From the NCBI GenBank assembly GCA_039619475.1, contig CM077115.1, forward strand, positions 399,252,557 through 399,316,556: DNA of 64,000 nucleotides. The letters are read 5' to 3'. Under the pieces are notes generated by a model. That model was not told the origin of the DNA and ran no database searches. It saw only the letters and a list, made by a program, of their open reading frames with translations. This document shows positions 1 to 10,740 of the stretch, in pieces (position 1 is the first letter of the stretch; every line of letters begins with the position of its first letter). The position numbers and the translations under genes were made by a program. The DNA comes from Icerya purchasi. Taxonomy: Eukaryota > Arthropoda > Insecta > Hemiptera > Monophlebidae.

Positions 1-3000
1 AAACGTTTAAGGAATGCAAATGAAAATAATTCAAGGGCAGGAATAAGAGAAAAGAAAATGAGAGCATGTAAGCAACATCATAAGGAGTAGGAACCCATAC
101 CGAGTTTTAGTAGAGAAGAGTAGAAGTGTATGATTGCTTAACAAAAAAGGTGCAACATTCAAATAAAATATGATATGGGACGAAAAGGCCAAAATGGAGT
201 AGAAGCAAATGAAAAGCGAGAAAATTATGTAGAGAGCGAACTATGATTAAAGCGAAAGCGACAAAGAGCAGAGTTGTAGAGCACTTAAGAAAGAGCAAAG
301 AAGAGTGTGGTGAATATAAAAATTTTAGGCTCGATTAATAAACAGAAATTGCCATGCAAACTGAAATTATAGGTGTACTAGCCAAAAATAAACCTTGCCA
401 GATAGCTAAAAATTAGTCAATTTAAAAAAAAATAAAAGACAAGCCATTATTTTTTTTTAAATTTCAATTTCGAAATGAAAAATAGTTATAATCAAAATAA
501 CCAAAAAACCGAACCTCTCCTCTTAATGAGATAGTCGTATAAAATATTAAAAAGTGGGCAATCAGAATCGAAAAAATTAGCACGTCCAACGTTTAAGCCT
601 AAAATGTAATAAATTAAAATTCAAGTAAACATCCCATACATATTATAAAGTATGAAATAAAAATAAAAATTCAAAACACCGATTAACAAAAAATCTTTTA
701 CGATTGTAGCGTGCAATAAACGCACTTTATCTATATTTATTGTACACAATGATCAAAACCATTCAGTGTGTTACTTTAGACACATTTTAACGTTTATTTC
801 ATTGTTTAAATTATAATACATCTAATGTTTACACTATAATTTACGTAGAACAAATTATAACGAATAGCATTTATGATCAAAAAATATATACGGCAATACT
901 TTTCATACATCTTTCTGACTTGCACAATTTCGAAGAAATGTGTAGAAAGCGAACGATTTTTAAACGATAGATAGCGTAAAGAAACATAACACTTTCCTTA
1001 CTCTGATCCGTAGCAAGACTAGCGGAACAAACTGTGTTTTATAAACACGATAAAGAAGTGATATTGATCACATTATATAGCCGGAATTGTTGTTTGTTTT
1101 TTTTTTTGCATACTGCAGATAATATTGCAAGTACGAATATAAAATAGGGTAGTAATTTTAAAGGTAATTCTGTTGTTACATCACTGTGTTTCGCGCATGG
1201 ATGTGCGTAAAAGATCATGGCAACCTTTCTAAATCACGTTAATAATGAAACCGACCGGATCATGGAGTTTTAATGCTTAAAAAATGGGAACGGTGTGTTC
1301 ATTAGTAGTCACCGCATCTTATAAACAGAGAATTTTACTCTTTGTTAGCTGGTAAAAAGACATTTTAATTTATAGTAAATGTTGATTTAACGCCAGACAA
1401 CGTGAGAGTTGAATTTTTATTTTGGATCGATTATCGCGATGTATTTTAAAGACATCTCGATCGTCCGATTAGTCAGGTTCTAGCCAATTATCGGATGTCC
1501 CGATTTAATTTTCAAGAGAATTAGCAGCCCCGCTGTTATACAGAGAATTCCATTGCAGCAACTAACAGGGATTTTTCAATTCGAAAACGTGAAAACATAC
1601 CACTCAATCAACTGCGATGTTGATGATGTTAACCTGAGAAATTTCAGAGATTCATAAATTTCTTCGGAAACCGATTCCGAGATTTCCGATAAGCAATATA
1701 AAAATAAGTAAATTATTAAACGCGAAAACGATTAAACGACGAGAGAATTAATAAAAATAGCAAAAATTTACGAATGCGTAAATAACAATCATAAAATAGC
1801 TATTATCACTGAACAGTATATACCGAGAACAGTCGCTGCTATATAGATTCTTTCGAATGTAACGAAAAATGAGTACGCTGTAAATTTTGCTGGAAAGCGT
1901 CACACAGGTACGTGTATACGTGTCACTATCGTTGCATTTCCTTATCGAAATTACACCGGTCACATGAAAAACAATCTATAGACACGTACTACAATGGAGA
2001 AGCGGCTTCTGCGATACGACAGTCTCATATTGGTCTTGGGCTTATATAAATGCAACTGTTACTTGTCTCTTAATATGTAACAGAAAAAAGAAAAAAAAAG
2101 AATGGCCAAACACAGAACTATTTTCCGGCTATGTGGCATTTTGATTATAATAGTAGCGTGTTTACACCGTTAATACTTCCCTAATCCCGAAAAGTACCTT
2201 TTATTTTATTTTTCGGGGGGAATCCAGACTCCGGGGACCCCGTTGACTACGCGCCACTATAAGACGAACGTTTTTCTTCGGTTATTTATGCGGCAGAATT
2301 TTCGTAGCTTGGGTAACTTCGTTATTCGGCTATTATATGCTTCGAGCGGAAATACTGAAAGAATTTAACGTATTGAAGAGAAAGAAAAAAAAAAAAGGTT
2401 GATTTTTATTTAAATTAGTTTGTAAATCAGAGCACGAACATGAATCGCTTTAATGAAAACGAACTTACTTCAAGTTTAAATAAAAAAATGTTTAATTCGT
2501 AATGGGACAAAAAAATAACAGTTCAGATGGCACATTTTAAGGTTTCGAGTAAAGGTAGACGTGCTTCTACACCTGAAACAAATTTCAGCATCAAAATCGA
2601 CTTCCGACCTCAAATTTGTTCTGAAAGTCGAAAAAAAAAAAAAAAAAGAAGCCATTCAACTCGTAACGTATTAATGTCACCGCGGCGTCTCATTTATTCG
2701 AATGGTTTCAGAGGGCCCTGGAATGCGTGCAGAAAATATAAAACTGCTGACGATGTCGTTTATTGTACTATAGTGTTGCAACGGTTAAAATTTTCTACAG
2801 TTTCTCTTCTTCTGTACGTGACCTAATCTGTGTTCTTCGAGAACTCATCATGTACGTGTTCGTGTTTTAATCCTGTTGCATTTTATCACTAAATGATAGC
2901 GCGGTACAGAGATTTTAACCGAGGAAACTCTTGCGAACAATTGATAACAAACTTCGTGAACTGATCTCACGCTTACTTTGTAAAAAATGCTTTGAACGTA

Positions 3001-3130
3001 TAAAGTAGGCGAAAGTATAACGAATAGTGGGAAAACCCATAAAAACGAATTTAACATGCGAACTCAGCGCAAGTATTACATAATGGCGTCGATGAGTAAG
3101 TTAATTAACGAAAAATCAAATTATTTATTA
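1..3130. other. Unassigned AT-rich DNA
   Basis: I see no coding region, RNA gene or recognisable repeat here. The short open frames have no familiar motif and look like chance frames in AT-rich sequence. Short A and T homopolymers are common. Confidence 0.5.
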
Positions 3131-3841
3131 CTAGCTGTGCCCGCGGCGTTGCTCGCGTAAATTATGATTCTAAAAAATTACTTTTTTGTTAAATTACATC
3201 CATGCGGAATTCAGTTCATGACTGTGTCTATCAGTGAATGATTATATGTCAAAAGATTTTTTATTGGCTGTGGCGGCTCCTGAATATTGGGGAGACTAAC
3301 TTTTCCAGAAGCACAGCACATACCATTAGGTTCATTGGCCCATTTTTTGGCAGAAAACTTTAAAAAATGGGTTTAGTTATGAAATTAACTTTTGTTTAGT
3401 TTTAAAAATAACTTTTTTGTTGGGTTTAATTACCTACTAAACGAATTTAAAGCGAATTTAAAATATTTTCAAGCCGCTGCGTAGGGAGCCGACCGCGCAA
3501 ATGAGCAACGCGGCACTTTATTTATTAACATTGACTCCGCTCCCATACCCCAGTGACGTCTACATTGCATATTATGGTGCTGGCTAGCTAGCCGAGCGGG
3601 ATGAGCGGCGACCACACGACTTCTTTCTAATACTTACATTTTTAAACTCGTGATATCTTTCAAAGGAAATGTCCGAATTGAATAATTCAAAAAGTTATAT
3701 AAAGGTATTGAAGCAGTCTTGAATATGAAGTAATTTATTTTGATAAGGATTAATACCCAGGTACAAATAAAGAGAGCATTTCAATTAAACTTTTAAAATA
3801 AAATAACACTTATTGTGATATAACTATAATAGTTTGACATA

Positions 3842-3870
3842 CACCCTGTCAAGAAAGTATCGGGAATTGT
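3842..3870 (+). repeat. mariner terminal inverted repeat (transposase C-terminal side)
   Basis: This 29-bp repeat begins CACCCTGTCAAGAAAGTATC and is the exact reverse complement of 5131-5159. It abuts the TA target at 3840-3841. The match stops at 3871/5130, which sets the repeat length. Confidence 0.97.
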
Positions 3871-3985
3871 TAAATAAAACGAACAATTTTTAATTTTCAT
3901 CCAAATTTATTTTGTCACCTTCAAAATAACATCCATTCGAAGCGATGCACATATGCCAACGCTTTTTCCACTCGGCAAAGCACTT

Positions 3986-4966
3986 CTAATAGGCGGTTTC
4001 CGGGATGGCCTTTAGCTCTCGCGTCGCATTCGTCTTGATGTCATCAATCGATTCGAAGCGCATTCCCCGTAGCGGAAATTTGAGTTTTGAGAATAGGAAG
4101 AAGTCGCAGGGTGCTAAATCTGGTGAATACGGCGGTTGTTCGATGATATTTACCGAGTGTTTGGCCAAAAACTCATTCACAATTATGGCTTTGTGAGACG
4201 GCGCATTATCGTGATGGAGAATCCAAGAATTGTCGACCCACAAATCGTTACGTTTACGACGGATAGCCTCTCTCAAACGTCTCAAAACACTTAAGTAAAA
4301 CTCTTTGGTGACTGTCTGTCCGGCTGGCACATATTCATAGTGTACCACGCCTCGAATATCGAAGAAAACAATCAACATTATCTTCACTTTCGATCGGCTT
4401 TGGCGAGGTTTTTTCGGCTTTGGCGCGCCAATTGGCCGCCATTCGGACGATTGCTGGTTCGTAAGCGTGTCGTACTCGTACACCCATGTCTCGTCACCAG
4501 TAATTATCTTTTCCAAGAAGGTAGGATCCAAATTGGCTCGATCCAGCATGTCTGCAGCTACCTGTTCTCGGTACTTTTTTTGAAAGAAATTCAGGTCTTT
4601 CGGAACAAGCCGAGCCGCAACGCGTTGCATACCCAATTTTTCGTGCACAATCGTACGTACGCTCTCGTGTGACATGCCCAATCCATGAGCCATCTCTCTC
4701 AAGCTCACATGACAATTTTCAGCAACGATTTCCTTGATTTTATCGACGTTATCATCGGTCACACTCGTTGAAGGCCGTCCAGAGCGAGGCATGTCTTCGA
4801 CCGTCTCCCGACCATCCTTGAACGCTCTGTACCACTCGTAAACCCGCGTTTTTGATAAAGCAGATTCACCAAAAGCCTTCTGTAACATTTTCAGTGTATC
4901 GGCACAAGAAATTTCGTTCGAAACACAGAATTTAACACAAGTACGTTGTTCAATATTTTCACTCAT
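3986..4966 (-). pseudogene. mariner transposase, truncated by one nonsense codon
   Basis: The 326-residue frame carries the family's features in order: an N-terminal helix-turn-helix region (about 1-110) including PRSGRPSTS at 60-68; a linker motif LVPKDL (120-125); the first catalytic Asp in GDETWV (D158); HHDNAPSH (D253); and YSPDLAPCDFF (D288). The spacing D253-D288 is the DD34D signature. Mariner transposase binds the inverted repeats and cuts and pastes the element at TA sites in the nucleus. The frame ends at a TAG (3986-3988) where relatives usually have Gln. Past the stop the same frame stays open to a TAA at 3890-3892 and encodes typical C-terminal residues (KCFAEWKKRW, then YFEGD). 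So a single CAG-to-TAG change removes the last 32 residues. Whether the truncated protein retains activity cannot be told from sequence. Confidence 0.93.
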
Positions 4967-5130
4967 TGTAAAACTTCGACAAACACTTCAAGGTCGACTG
5001 ATTTTAACAGCTGCTGTAAACACACTGGTTGACAGATCGCGCTAAAAATAGGCATCATAATACAAAACAGTTGTACCAACCTGGAAAAAAAAAATTATCT
5101 GCCTAGCTATTACCCGGGAGATTTAAATTG

Positions 5131-5159
5131 ACAATTCCCGATACTTTCTTGACAGGGTG
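5131..5159 (-). repeat. mariner terminal inverted repeat (transposase start side)
   Basis: This is the partner of 3842-3870, ending in GACAGGGTG next to the TA at 5160-5161. It lies 164 bp upstream of the transposase ATG (4966), so the intervening stretch is the 5' untranslated and promoter region. Confidence 0.97.
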
Positions 5160-5228
5160 TATACTGACGCGACACTTTTTATAGATAATGATGTGTTCTG
5201 CAAAGTCGTAGTACATTATTTTGTTCTA

Positions 5229-5479
5229 CATATCATCAATAGTTTTTGCAGCGCACGCGATGTAAGGAATTGTTTAAGTCATTTTTTTACACCTTGGGTT
5301 ACATTATTGGAGTTTCAGTATGGATCCCTAATTTTTTTGAAAATATAATACAGCCTATGTCACCCGGAGATAATGTAGCTTCCCAACGGTGAAAGAATTT
5401 TTCAAATCGGTCCAGTAGTTTCGGAGCCTATTCAATGCAAACAAACAAACAATCAAATCGTTCCTCTTTATAATATTAG
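5229..5479 (-). repeat. Internal second copy of the Helitron 5' terminal region
   Basis: This segment is nearly identical to 5917-6155, including GCAGCGCACGCGATGTAAGG, the CCCGGAGATA block, AAATCGGTCC and a run of AAAC units before TTTATAATATTAGT. The first few bases of the Helitron 5' end are missing, and CTCAAATTTT follows on the plus strand instead. It could be a nested, slightly truncated second element or a duplicated end. Confidence 0.8.
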
Positions 5480-5482
5480 TTC

Positions 5483-5672
5483 TCAAATTTTGTTCAGCAA
5501 GCCGCTGCGAACGCTCGATACTCGACTCTCTGGCACGCGATTGCGACACATATTCTCTCTGACTTGCAAGACGATTTTCAGTTTCTGATGAAGATTCTCC
5601 ATTACGACGTATTTTTGATGCCCTCGCCTGGGAACTATTTCTAGAAAGTTGAGATCTTAATCTTTTGGGCAT
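5483..5672 (-). pseudogene. Helitron-associated N-terminal protein fragment
   Basis: A frame starting MPKRLRSQLSRNSSQARASK at 5672 is rich in Arg, Ser, Glu and Gln, with a loose repeat of the form RLASQREYVSQSRARESS and then RLAEQN. From memory, this kind of charged repeat N-terminus precedes the helicase-like region in many insect Helitron proteins. After about residue 63 the frame runs into a second copy of the element's non-coding 5' terminus, so the remaining residues up to 5355 are not meaningful protein. Rep and helicase domains are absent. The strand agrees with the Helitron ends. Confidence is moderate because low-complexity charged sequence can mislead. Confidence 0.5.
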
Positions 5673-5777
5673 TTTGTACCTTTCACAGAAGATAACGGTA
5701 ACGCTTGAAAATTTTCATTCCTTACGTTAACAAACTATTTCCATTAGTGATGAGCTTGTAAACGATGCTAAGGAGAT

Positions 5778-5922
5778 CTTTATCCGAATTTATATTTCTA
5801 TGGTAATTAACATTGATATTTTAATGTTTTATAAAAAAAAGTTAAATACGTTTTCTTTATCCGAATTTACATTTCCATGGTAATTAACATTGATATTTTA
5901 ATGTTTTATAAAAAAAGTTTTT
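5778..5922. repeat. Tandem repeat, two copies with 77-bp period
   Basis: The block beginning TTTATCCGAATTTA and running through GGTAATTAACATTGATATTT to a short A run occurs twice in tandem, from 5778 and from 5855, with few differences. It lies between the Helitron 5' terminal region and the ORF fragment. Confidence 0.85.
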
Positions 5923-6158
5923 GCAGCGCACGCGATGTAAGGAATTGTTTAGATCATTTTTTTACACCTTCAGTTACATTATTGGAGTTTTAGTAAGGAT
6001 CGCTAATTTTTTTGAAAATATAATATAGCCTATGTCACCCGGAGATAGTTTAGCTCCCAACGGTGAAAGAATTTTTCAAATCGGTCCATTAGTTTCGGAG
6101 CCTATTCAATGTAAACAAACAAACAAACAAATGTTTCCTCTTTATAATATTAGTATAG
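5917..6158 (-). repeat. Helitron 5' terminal region, outer copy
   Basis: This is the outer copy of the region duplicated at 5229-5479, and it includes the true 5' end (TC on the minus strand at 6158). The two copies differ by scattered substitutions and small changes in the AAAC repeat number. Confidence 0.8.
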
Positions 6159-6324
6159 ATTATTACTATAGTAGGCAAACACACTGTCGAAACAATATCG
6201 GTTATTTAAAGCGTAGCGGTAAAATTTTTTTTATAAAAAACGCATATATTTTTACAATATTGCTACGTTTAGGACGTTGATTTTTTTGTTTTTTTTTTAA
6301 TATTTACAGAGGTAATTGTGCTTT

Positions 6325-6550
6325 TTAGCAAGTATACTCGCGTTATTACTTTTATTTGCTGAAGCTTGGACTTTCTACTCCTTATTGTGCTTCCTATATC
6401 CTGTCCTTTCCTTCCCCACAAATTATTCCTACTATTTGTTCCTTTTTAGATAAAATTTCCGATCGGATTAAAATATAACCGACTTCTTTCCTTACCTTTT
6501 GTATCTGGGTAAAGGTTCTTGGTTGACGAGCCCAAAAAAAAAACAAAAAA
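6325..6550 (+). pseudogene. Family A LINE, 3' terminal fragment (copy A1)
   Basis: The frame ending at TAA 6476-6478 reads LLKLGLSTPYCASYILSFPS and ends FLDKISDRIKI. This matches the C-terminus of the better-preserved copy at 19738-20565 (LLKLGLPAPFNASYVLSLPT, FLDSIVDRIKI). Non-LTR ORF2 proteins of the I group end this way after RT and RNase H. A short 3' UTR follows with a TGGG...CCCA stem-loop (6506-6534) and an A-rich tail. Everything upstream of the last ~50 residues is absent, as expected of 5' truncation. Confidence 0.75.
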
Positions 6551-8473
6551 CAAAAAATTCAACCTTTTGATAGCTAAACTTCGCCGCCGAGGTTTGTTTT
6601 TTTTTTTTTTTAGTGACATCAGCACTATTTGGTCATTAACTAGTCGTTAAATTAATCTTACAACTTACTACATTTGATTACTGTTCCGTCTCTGGTGTAA
6701 CGATTACCGTTTTGTATTCGAGCCCTCAGGGATGCCAACCACGAGACCTTTTACAACTCGTGAATTTTACTTTATTTATTATTATTATTATAATTATGAT
6801 TATTGTGATTATTATTGTTATGGTTGTTATTATTGTTGAGACGAAATATATTTACCGATACACAAATCTTTCGTTACCGATCGACCGCTACAATTGTTAA
6901 TTATAATTATTATATGTATACGATTGCGAAAAACAACGATCATAAAAAAACTCAAAATAAAACGGTACGTATCGCTGTTGTCGGCGCGGAATCCGATGGA
7001 ATCAGTTGCTATTGCTATGTCCTGGACCTCGGTAGTGGTGAACAGAGAATACTTTTTATATTTTTATTTTAAATTCCGCGACCAACTCATGGTGGACTTT
7101 TGATTAATCGCGCCTTCGAAAAACTTTTTTGTACCCGACAATAACTTCGGGAAAACGTTAACTTATACTGATGAGAACAATTTCCGAAGCAAGACAAAAA
7201 CAAGTGACTTGCTATGAACGACGAAACTACTTCTTCTCTTGTAAACAGGAACTGTTTCCAAAATGAGAAATTCCTTGACCGGAGGTAAAAACGCTACTAA
7301 TCCTAAACTAAAAATCTTCCTTCGATCTCTGGTCATTTCCTTTTTCTTTTCCGTCCCCTAACCGCTGGCCACCATCCAATCAGGTACACGCTTTTTCTTG
7401 CCATGATTGACGATCGGCTAACCTCGACCGACAACATGATCACACACACACACACATTTTTACACTCGCACCACTTTTTCGATAATTTCTTAATTTTATT
7501 TTATTTTTTATATAAGGTAATGTACACATTCCACTGGAAATCGAATGATACTATGTTATTAATCAAGCGCTCAACTATAGGCTAAACGACGGTCCTCTGA
7601 GGTTACGATGAAGAACTTTATAAATATATAATATTTAAGCGTATTCTGTGTATACGCAGTGCAGAGAAAGTAAATGTTCCGGTAGTGCAATCGTTTCCAT
7701 TAAGAACAATTTTCAAATGGAACAAATTAACATAAAAATTCCAACAGGTATATACATATATGTATGTGTGTATATATATATATATATATGTATATGTATC
7801 CTAAAATTAACCTTGTGGATAGTAAATACCTTTCTTTAAAATTTACAGATTTTGTGATGCGAATATTTCAGAATTTGCTAAACATTATTGAAATCGTAGG
7901 ATCTTCATCAGTAATTTCCGAAGACTTGAATATTAATACTTTGGAAAGCACATTCAAAACAGGTTAATTTAATTCTCACGGCTTCAGTAATGTAGTGTAA
8001 TATAGCTCTACGTTTATGCGTCAAAATAAAAGATTCTTCTTCAGACCAGCCGGTACGAAATTTTTCGTTATCACTTTTATGGTTGTTTAATTTACTTTTG
8101 TCAAAATATATGGCTTTCTTTCTTTCTTCAGACCGTGTTTTAGTAGGAAGACTTGAAAGAAAGATATTTCAGTTCTGCGGTCGAAGTACTCGACGCTGGA
8201 TTTCCCGATCGTAGTGTTGTAATTGTATCTCTGCAGATAACAGGATGTACTGATTAACGTTTTTGTAGATAAAAAATTTTTTTGGCGAATAAATTATCTA
8301 GATACTAAATTAGATTATACAACAAGAATGTGAACCTATTGACGCTAAATTTCATCACTGCCATAATTAATAAACTCATTCGAAGTAGCCTACAAAAATT
8401 AAAATTTGAAAAGGACTCCCTGGGTAACTAGATTGTAGACTGCGCTAGTAAAAAAAAATAATAATTTACATAA
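6551..8473. other. Unassigned, with microsatellites
   Basis: I recognise no gene. There is an ATT/TTA-rich stretch near 6770-6835, a (CA)n run near 7440-7455 and a (TA)n run near 7755-7790. Confidence 0.5.
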
Positions 8474-8991
8474 ACGAACAAAAACTACTGGAACACCCTT
8501 TGGCTCCAAACGCCGAGCAAACTCAACGAGTTTAGAAAAGATACCTACGAAATCATGCCAACTCTCAGTAAGCATGAGCAGTGTGTCCTAACTCGTACCC
8601 GCATTGGACACACAAACTTGACTCATTCGTTCCTCATATCTAAAAAACCGCCCAACCTGTGTCAACGCTGCAACATGCCTATATCGGCGAGGCATCTTTT
8701 GATCGAGTGCAATCACTACCAGCAGTCCAGACAACAAGCGGGTATTACCAACGGCCTTCCAGAGATGTTTTCGGACGCCGAGAAGTGTAAAAAAATCGTA
8801 GCCTTCCTCAAAGACATCTCAGTATTCCAACTTATCTAACTTCCTCAGCCTTCAACTGACTTTTTTAATTATTTTGTTGTTTCGCGCATTTTCAAATATT
8901 CAACATAAAATGTTATAATTATCTGTAAAACCGTAGTCGCTAATAACCTTGTAGTCCAAAAGCGACTTGTAAATACAATAAATAAATAATA
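8474..8991 (+). pseudogene. I-group LINE, ORF2 C-terminus and 3' UTR
   Basis: The frame is open from 8474 to the stop at 8839. It shows the post-RNase H region of an I-group ORF2: YWNTLWLQTPSKLNEFR, then ARIGHTNLTHS-like sequence (RTRIGHTNLTHSFL), then a Cys/His cluster (CQRC...ARHLLIEC) and a short C-terminal tail. The upstream RT and RNase H are missing. The 3' UTR contains GCTAATAACCTTGTAGTCC and ends in AATAAATAAATAA, so the tail is a simple repeat rather than poly(A). Sequence and tail differ from families A and B, so this is a separate family. Confidence 0.75.
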
Positions 8992-9246
8992 GAACTAAAT
9001 CTACACATGACAGCGATACTTTACTTTCAAAATACAAGAGGACATCTAAACCGGTACCAAAGTTAGAGCAGCTAAAAAAAATCATTACAGTAACGTATTA
9101 CTGATAAAAGTATTGGCGATTAATTAAAAGATTATTAGGTACCAGTGCGATTTGTAAAATAACAAAAAAGATTGCCTGCATAATTGAATATGAATACGAG
9201 ATCGCTTGTTTTTTTAATAATTAAATTCTGTATAAATGATCTGGTT

Positions 9247-9290
9247 AATAGCGAATGTTTTAATATTCAATAGCGAATGTTTTAATATTC
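9247..9290. repeat. Perfect 22-bp tandem duplication
   Basis: A 22-bp unit (AATAGCGAATGTTTTAATAT plus TC) occurs twice head to tail without mismatch. It has no link to a neighbouring element that I can see. Confidence 0.9.
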
Positions 9291-9417
9291 ACACTGTTAT
9301 TACTAGTATCTCAATAGTCGAAACCTTCGGGTTTTTGTGATTAATAGATGAAGTAAAATACGCTTTAATATCGCTTCCTAATAAATTTCGATACTGTTTG
9401 TTTATCAGTATTTTTAA

Positions 9418-10500
9418 TCATCATCATCATCATCGAGTAGCAGCCCCAATCTGGGGATTGCTTACACCATTTCTATATTTCGCGGTTCCTTGCCATTTGA
9501 ATTAGTTCGCTGCATTTTTTCCCGTCAATTTCTACCATTTCGATTCGTCTCCTTCCTCTTGTTGCTTTGCCTTTTATTTTCTCTTGCATCGCTGTAACAA
9601 AAATTCCTCCCTCTCGGATCTTATGCGCGAAGTATTTCCTTTTTCTCTGGGTTACATTTTTTGCTATGTCGTATTCTGTCAGTTGCCACCTGCTTAAAAC
9701 GTCTTTAATTTTGACCTTGGCTGTCCATGGTATTCTCATCATTCTTCGTATCGTCTACATACCGAATGCATTTAACTTTTTCCTGCATTCCGCATCCATC
9801 GTCCAAGTTTCTGCTCCGTATTTTAGCACTGACATCACGTAGCAGTTGTTGATCCTTAGTTTCGTTTCAATTGCATTCCAAGCTCCCGGTCCTTCAACAC
9901 CGCTTGTAAATTATTAAATGCTTGTTTGGCCATTCCTATTCTTGCTCTAATTTCTTTTTTATCTGGGCCATCTGAAGTGAATAAGGTACCCAAGTATCGG
10001 AATTCTTCTACTTGTTTCAGCACTTTATCATTTATTTTAATTTTTAATTCTTTTCTTACATTTTTGGAGAATCTCATCACCTTTGTTTTTTCGGCGTTTA
10101 TCGTCATGCCATACTTAATTCCAACTTTATTAATTCGATTCAGAATGCTTTGCAATTGACCAACTGACCCGGCAATGAGCACCTTATCATCTGCATAGCT
10201 AATATTATTAATAGTTTTTCCATTGATTGTGAATCCAGTACTTTCCAATTTTGCTTCTTTCATAATTTCTTCCGAATAAATATTGAACAACCTTGGCGAT
10301 AAGGGACATCCCTGTCTGACGCTTCTTTCAATCCTGCATTTCGTATCCGAATACTCGCCGTTCAATTTCATCCTTGCTGATTGATCCCAGTATAGATTTT
10401 TGATGACTTGTAAATCGTTATTATCTATCTTGTGTTTCTGCAATATACTTATGAGTTTATTATGTTTTATCCTGCCGAACGCTTTTAGAAATTGAATTTT
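9418..10500 (-). pseudogene. RTE-like LINE, RT palm/thumb and C-terminus (copy 1)
   Basis: The largest frame (9856-10443) contains RT palm motifs in order: RQGCPLSPRLFNIYSEE, SYADDKVLIAG with an intact YADD centre, and EFRYLGTLF of the thumb. Upstream, KAFGRIKHNKLI (10440-10490) is palm motif A with its key Asp changed to Gly. A frameshift near 9860 moves the sequence into another frame reading VMSVLKYGAETWTMD. A TAG at 9755-9757 replaces a probable Trp before RRMMRIPWT, which continues to 9473. The element ends in a (TCA)n tail (9418-9434; ATG/GAT repeats on its own strand). It has no RNase H, as in RTE-type elements. It is 5'-truncated and dead. Confidence 0.85.
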
Positions 10501-10639
10501 TTTTATTAAACCGTTAACCTGTTTATTTAATTTAATTAATCTACTAAATTAGGAAAATTTCCGAACGTTTTAAAATTAGTTGTAATTACGTCAGTATACA
10601 CGAAATCGAGATAAATATAAATTTATAAATTACAGGCTG

Positions 10640-10740
10640 ATATTTTTTTTTTTTGTTTTATTTTGTGGGCACATCAGCGCAGAACATTCACCCAATACAA
10701 AAGATTAGAAAGAATAGAAAGACATATGGAGCGACAGGTT
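10640..10740 (-). repeat. LINE 3' tail of family A type
   Basis: On the minus strand the sequence reads TGGGTGAATGTTCTGCGCTG ... GCCCA followed by a long A run (T run at about 10645-10659 on plus). This matches the hairpin-plus-poly(A) ending of family A copies. No coding sequence is attached that I can read. Confidence 0.5.

Larger units (their letters stand above)
3842..5159 (-). mobile_element. mariner transposon with perfect terminal inverted repeats
   Basis: This is a 1318-bp cut-and-paste element. Its 29-bp terminal inverted repeats (3842-3870 and 5131-5159) match perfectly, and TA dinucleotides at 3840-3841 and 5160-5161 mark the duplicated target. The single long minus-strand frame encodes a DD34D transposase. 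Perfect repeats and a nearly full-length frame suggest a young insertion compared with the decayed LINEs around it. It lies inside the Helitron remnant, so it arrived later. The one clear defect is a premature stop in the transposase; otherwise the structure is complete. Confidence 0.96.
3131..6158 (-). mobile_element. Helitron remnant with a nested mariner
   Basis: Read on the minus strand the element starts with TCTATACTAATATTATAAAG at 6158 and ends with GCGGGCACAGCTAG at 3131. That is the 5' TC and 3' CTAG (CTRR type) expected of a Helitron. A GC-rich hairpin (CGCG...CGCG, about 3140-3158) lies just upstream of the CTAG, also as expected. The flanking bases are A before TC and T after CTAG, the usual insertion between A and T. 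Helitrons are rolling-circle transposons encoding a Rep/helicase protein; only an N-terminal scrap remains here (5483-5672). A mariner sits at 3842-5159. The 5' terminal region occurs twice (5917-6158 and about 5229-5479), so this is either a partial internal duplication or one Helitron nested in another. The clade assignment rests on the termini and my memory of similar insect ends. Confidence 0.72.

Noticed and set aside
4005..4715. Several open frames on both strands inside the mariner.
   Set aside because: They are alternative-frame readings of the transposase gene and carry no motifs of their own.
7648..7839. Open frame with Tyr-Ile-Tyr-Ile repeats.
   Set aside because: It is a translated (TA)n microsatellite.
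9473..10443. Possible intact endonuclease-reverse transcriptase gene.
   Set aside because: The frame is broken by a shift near 9860 and a TAG at 9755-9757, motif A lacks its Asp, and the endonuclease is missing; it is a dead LINE copy.
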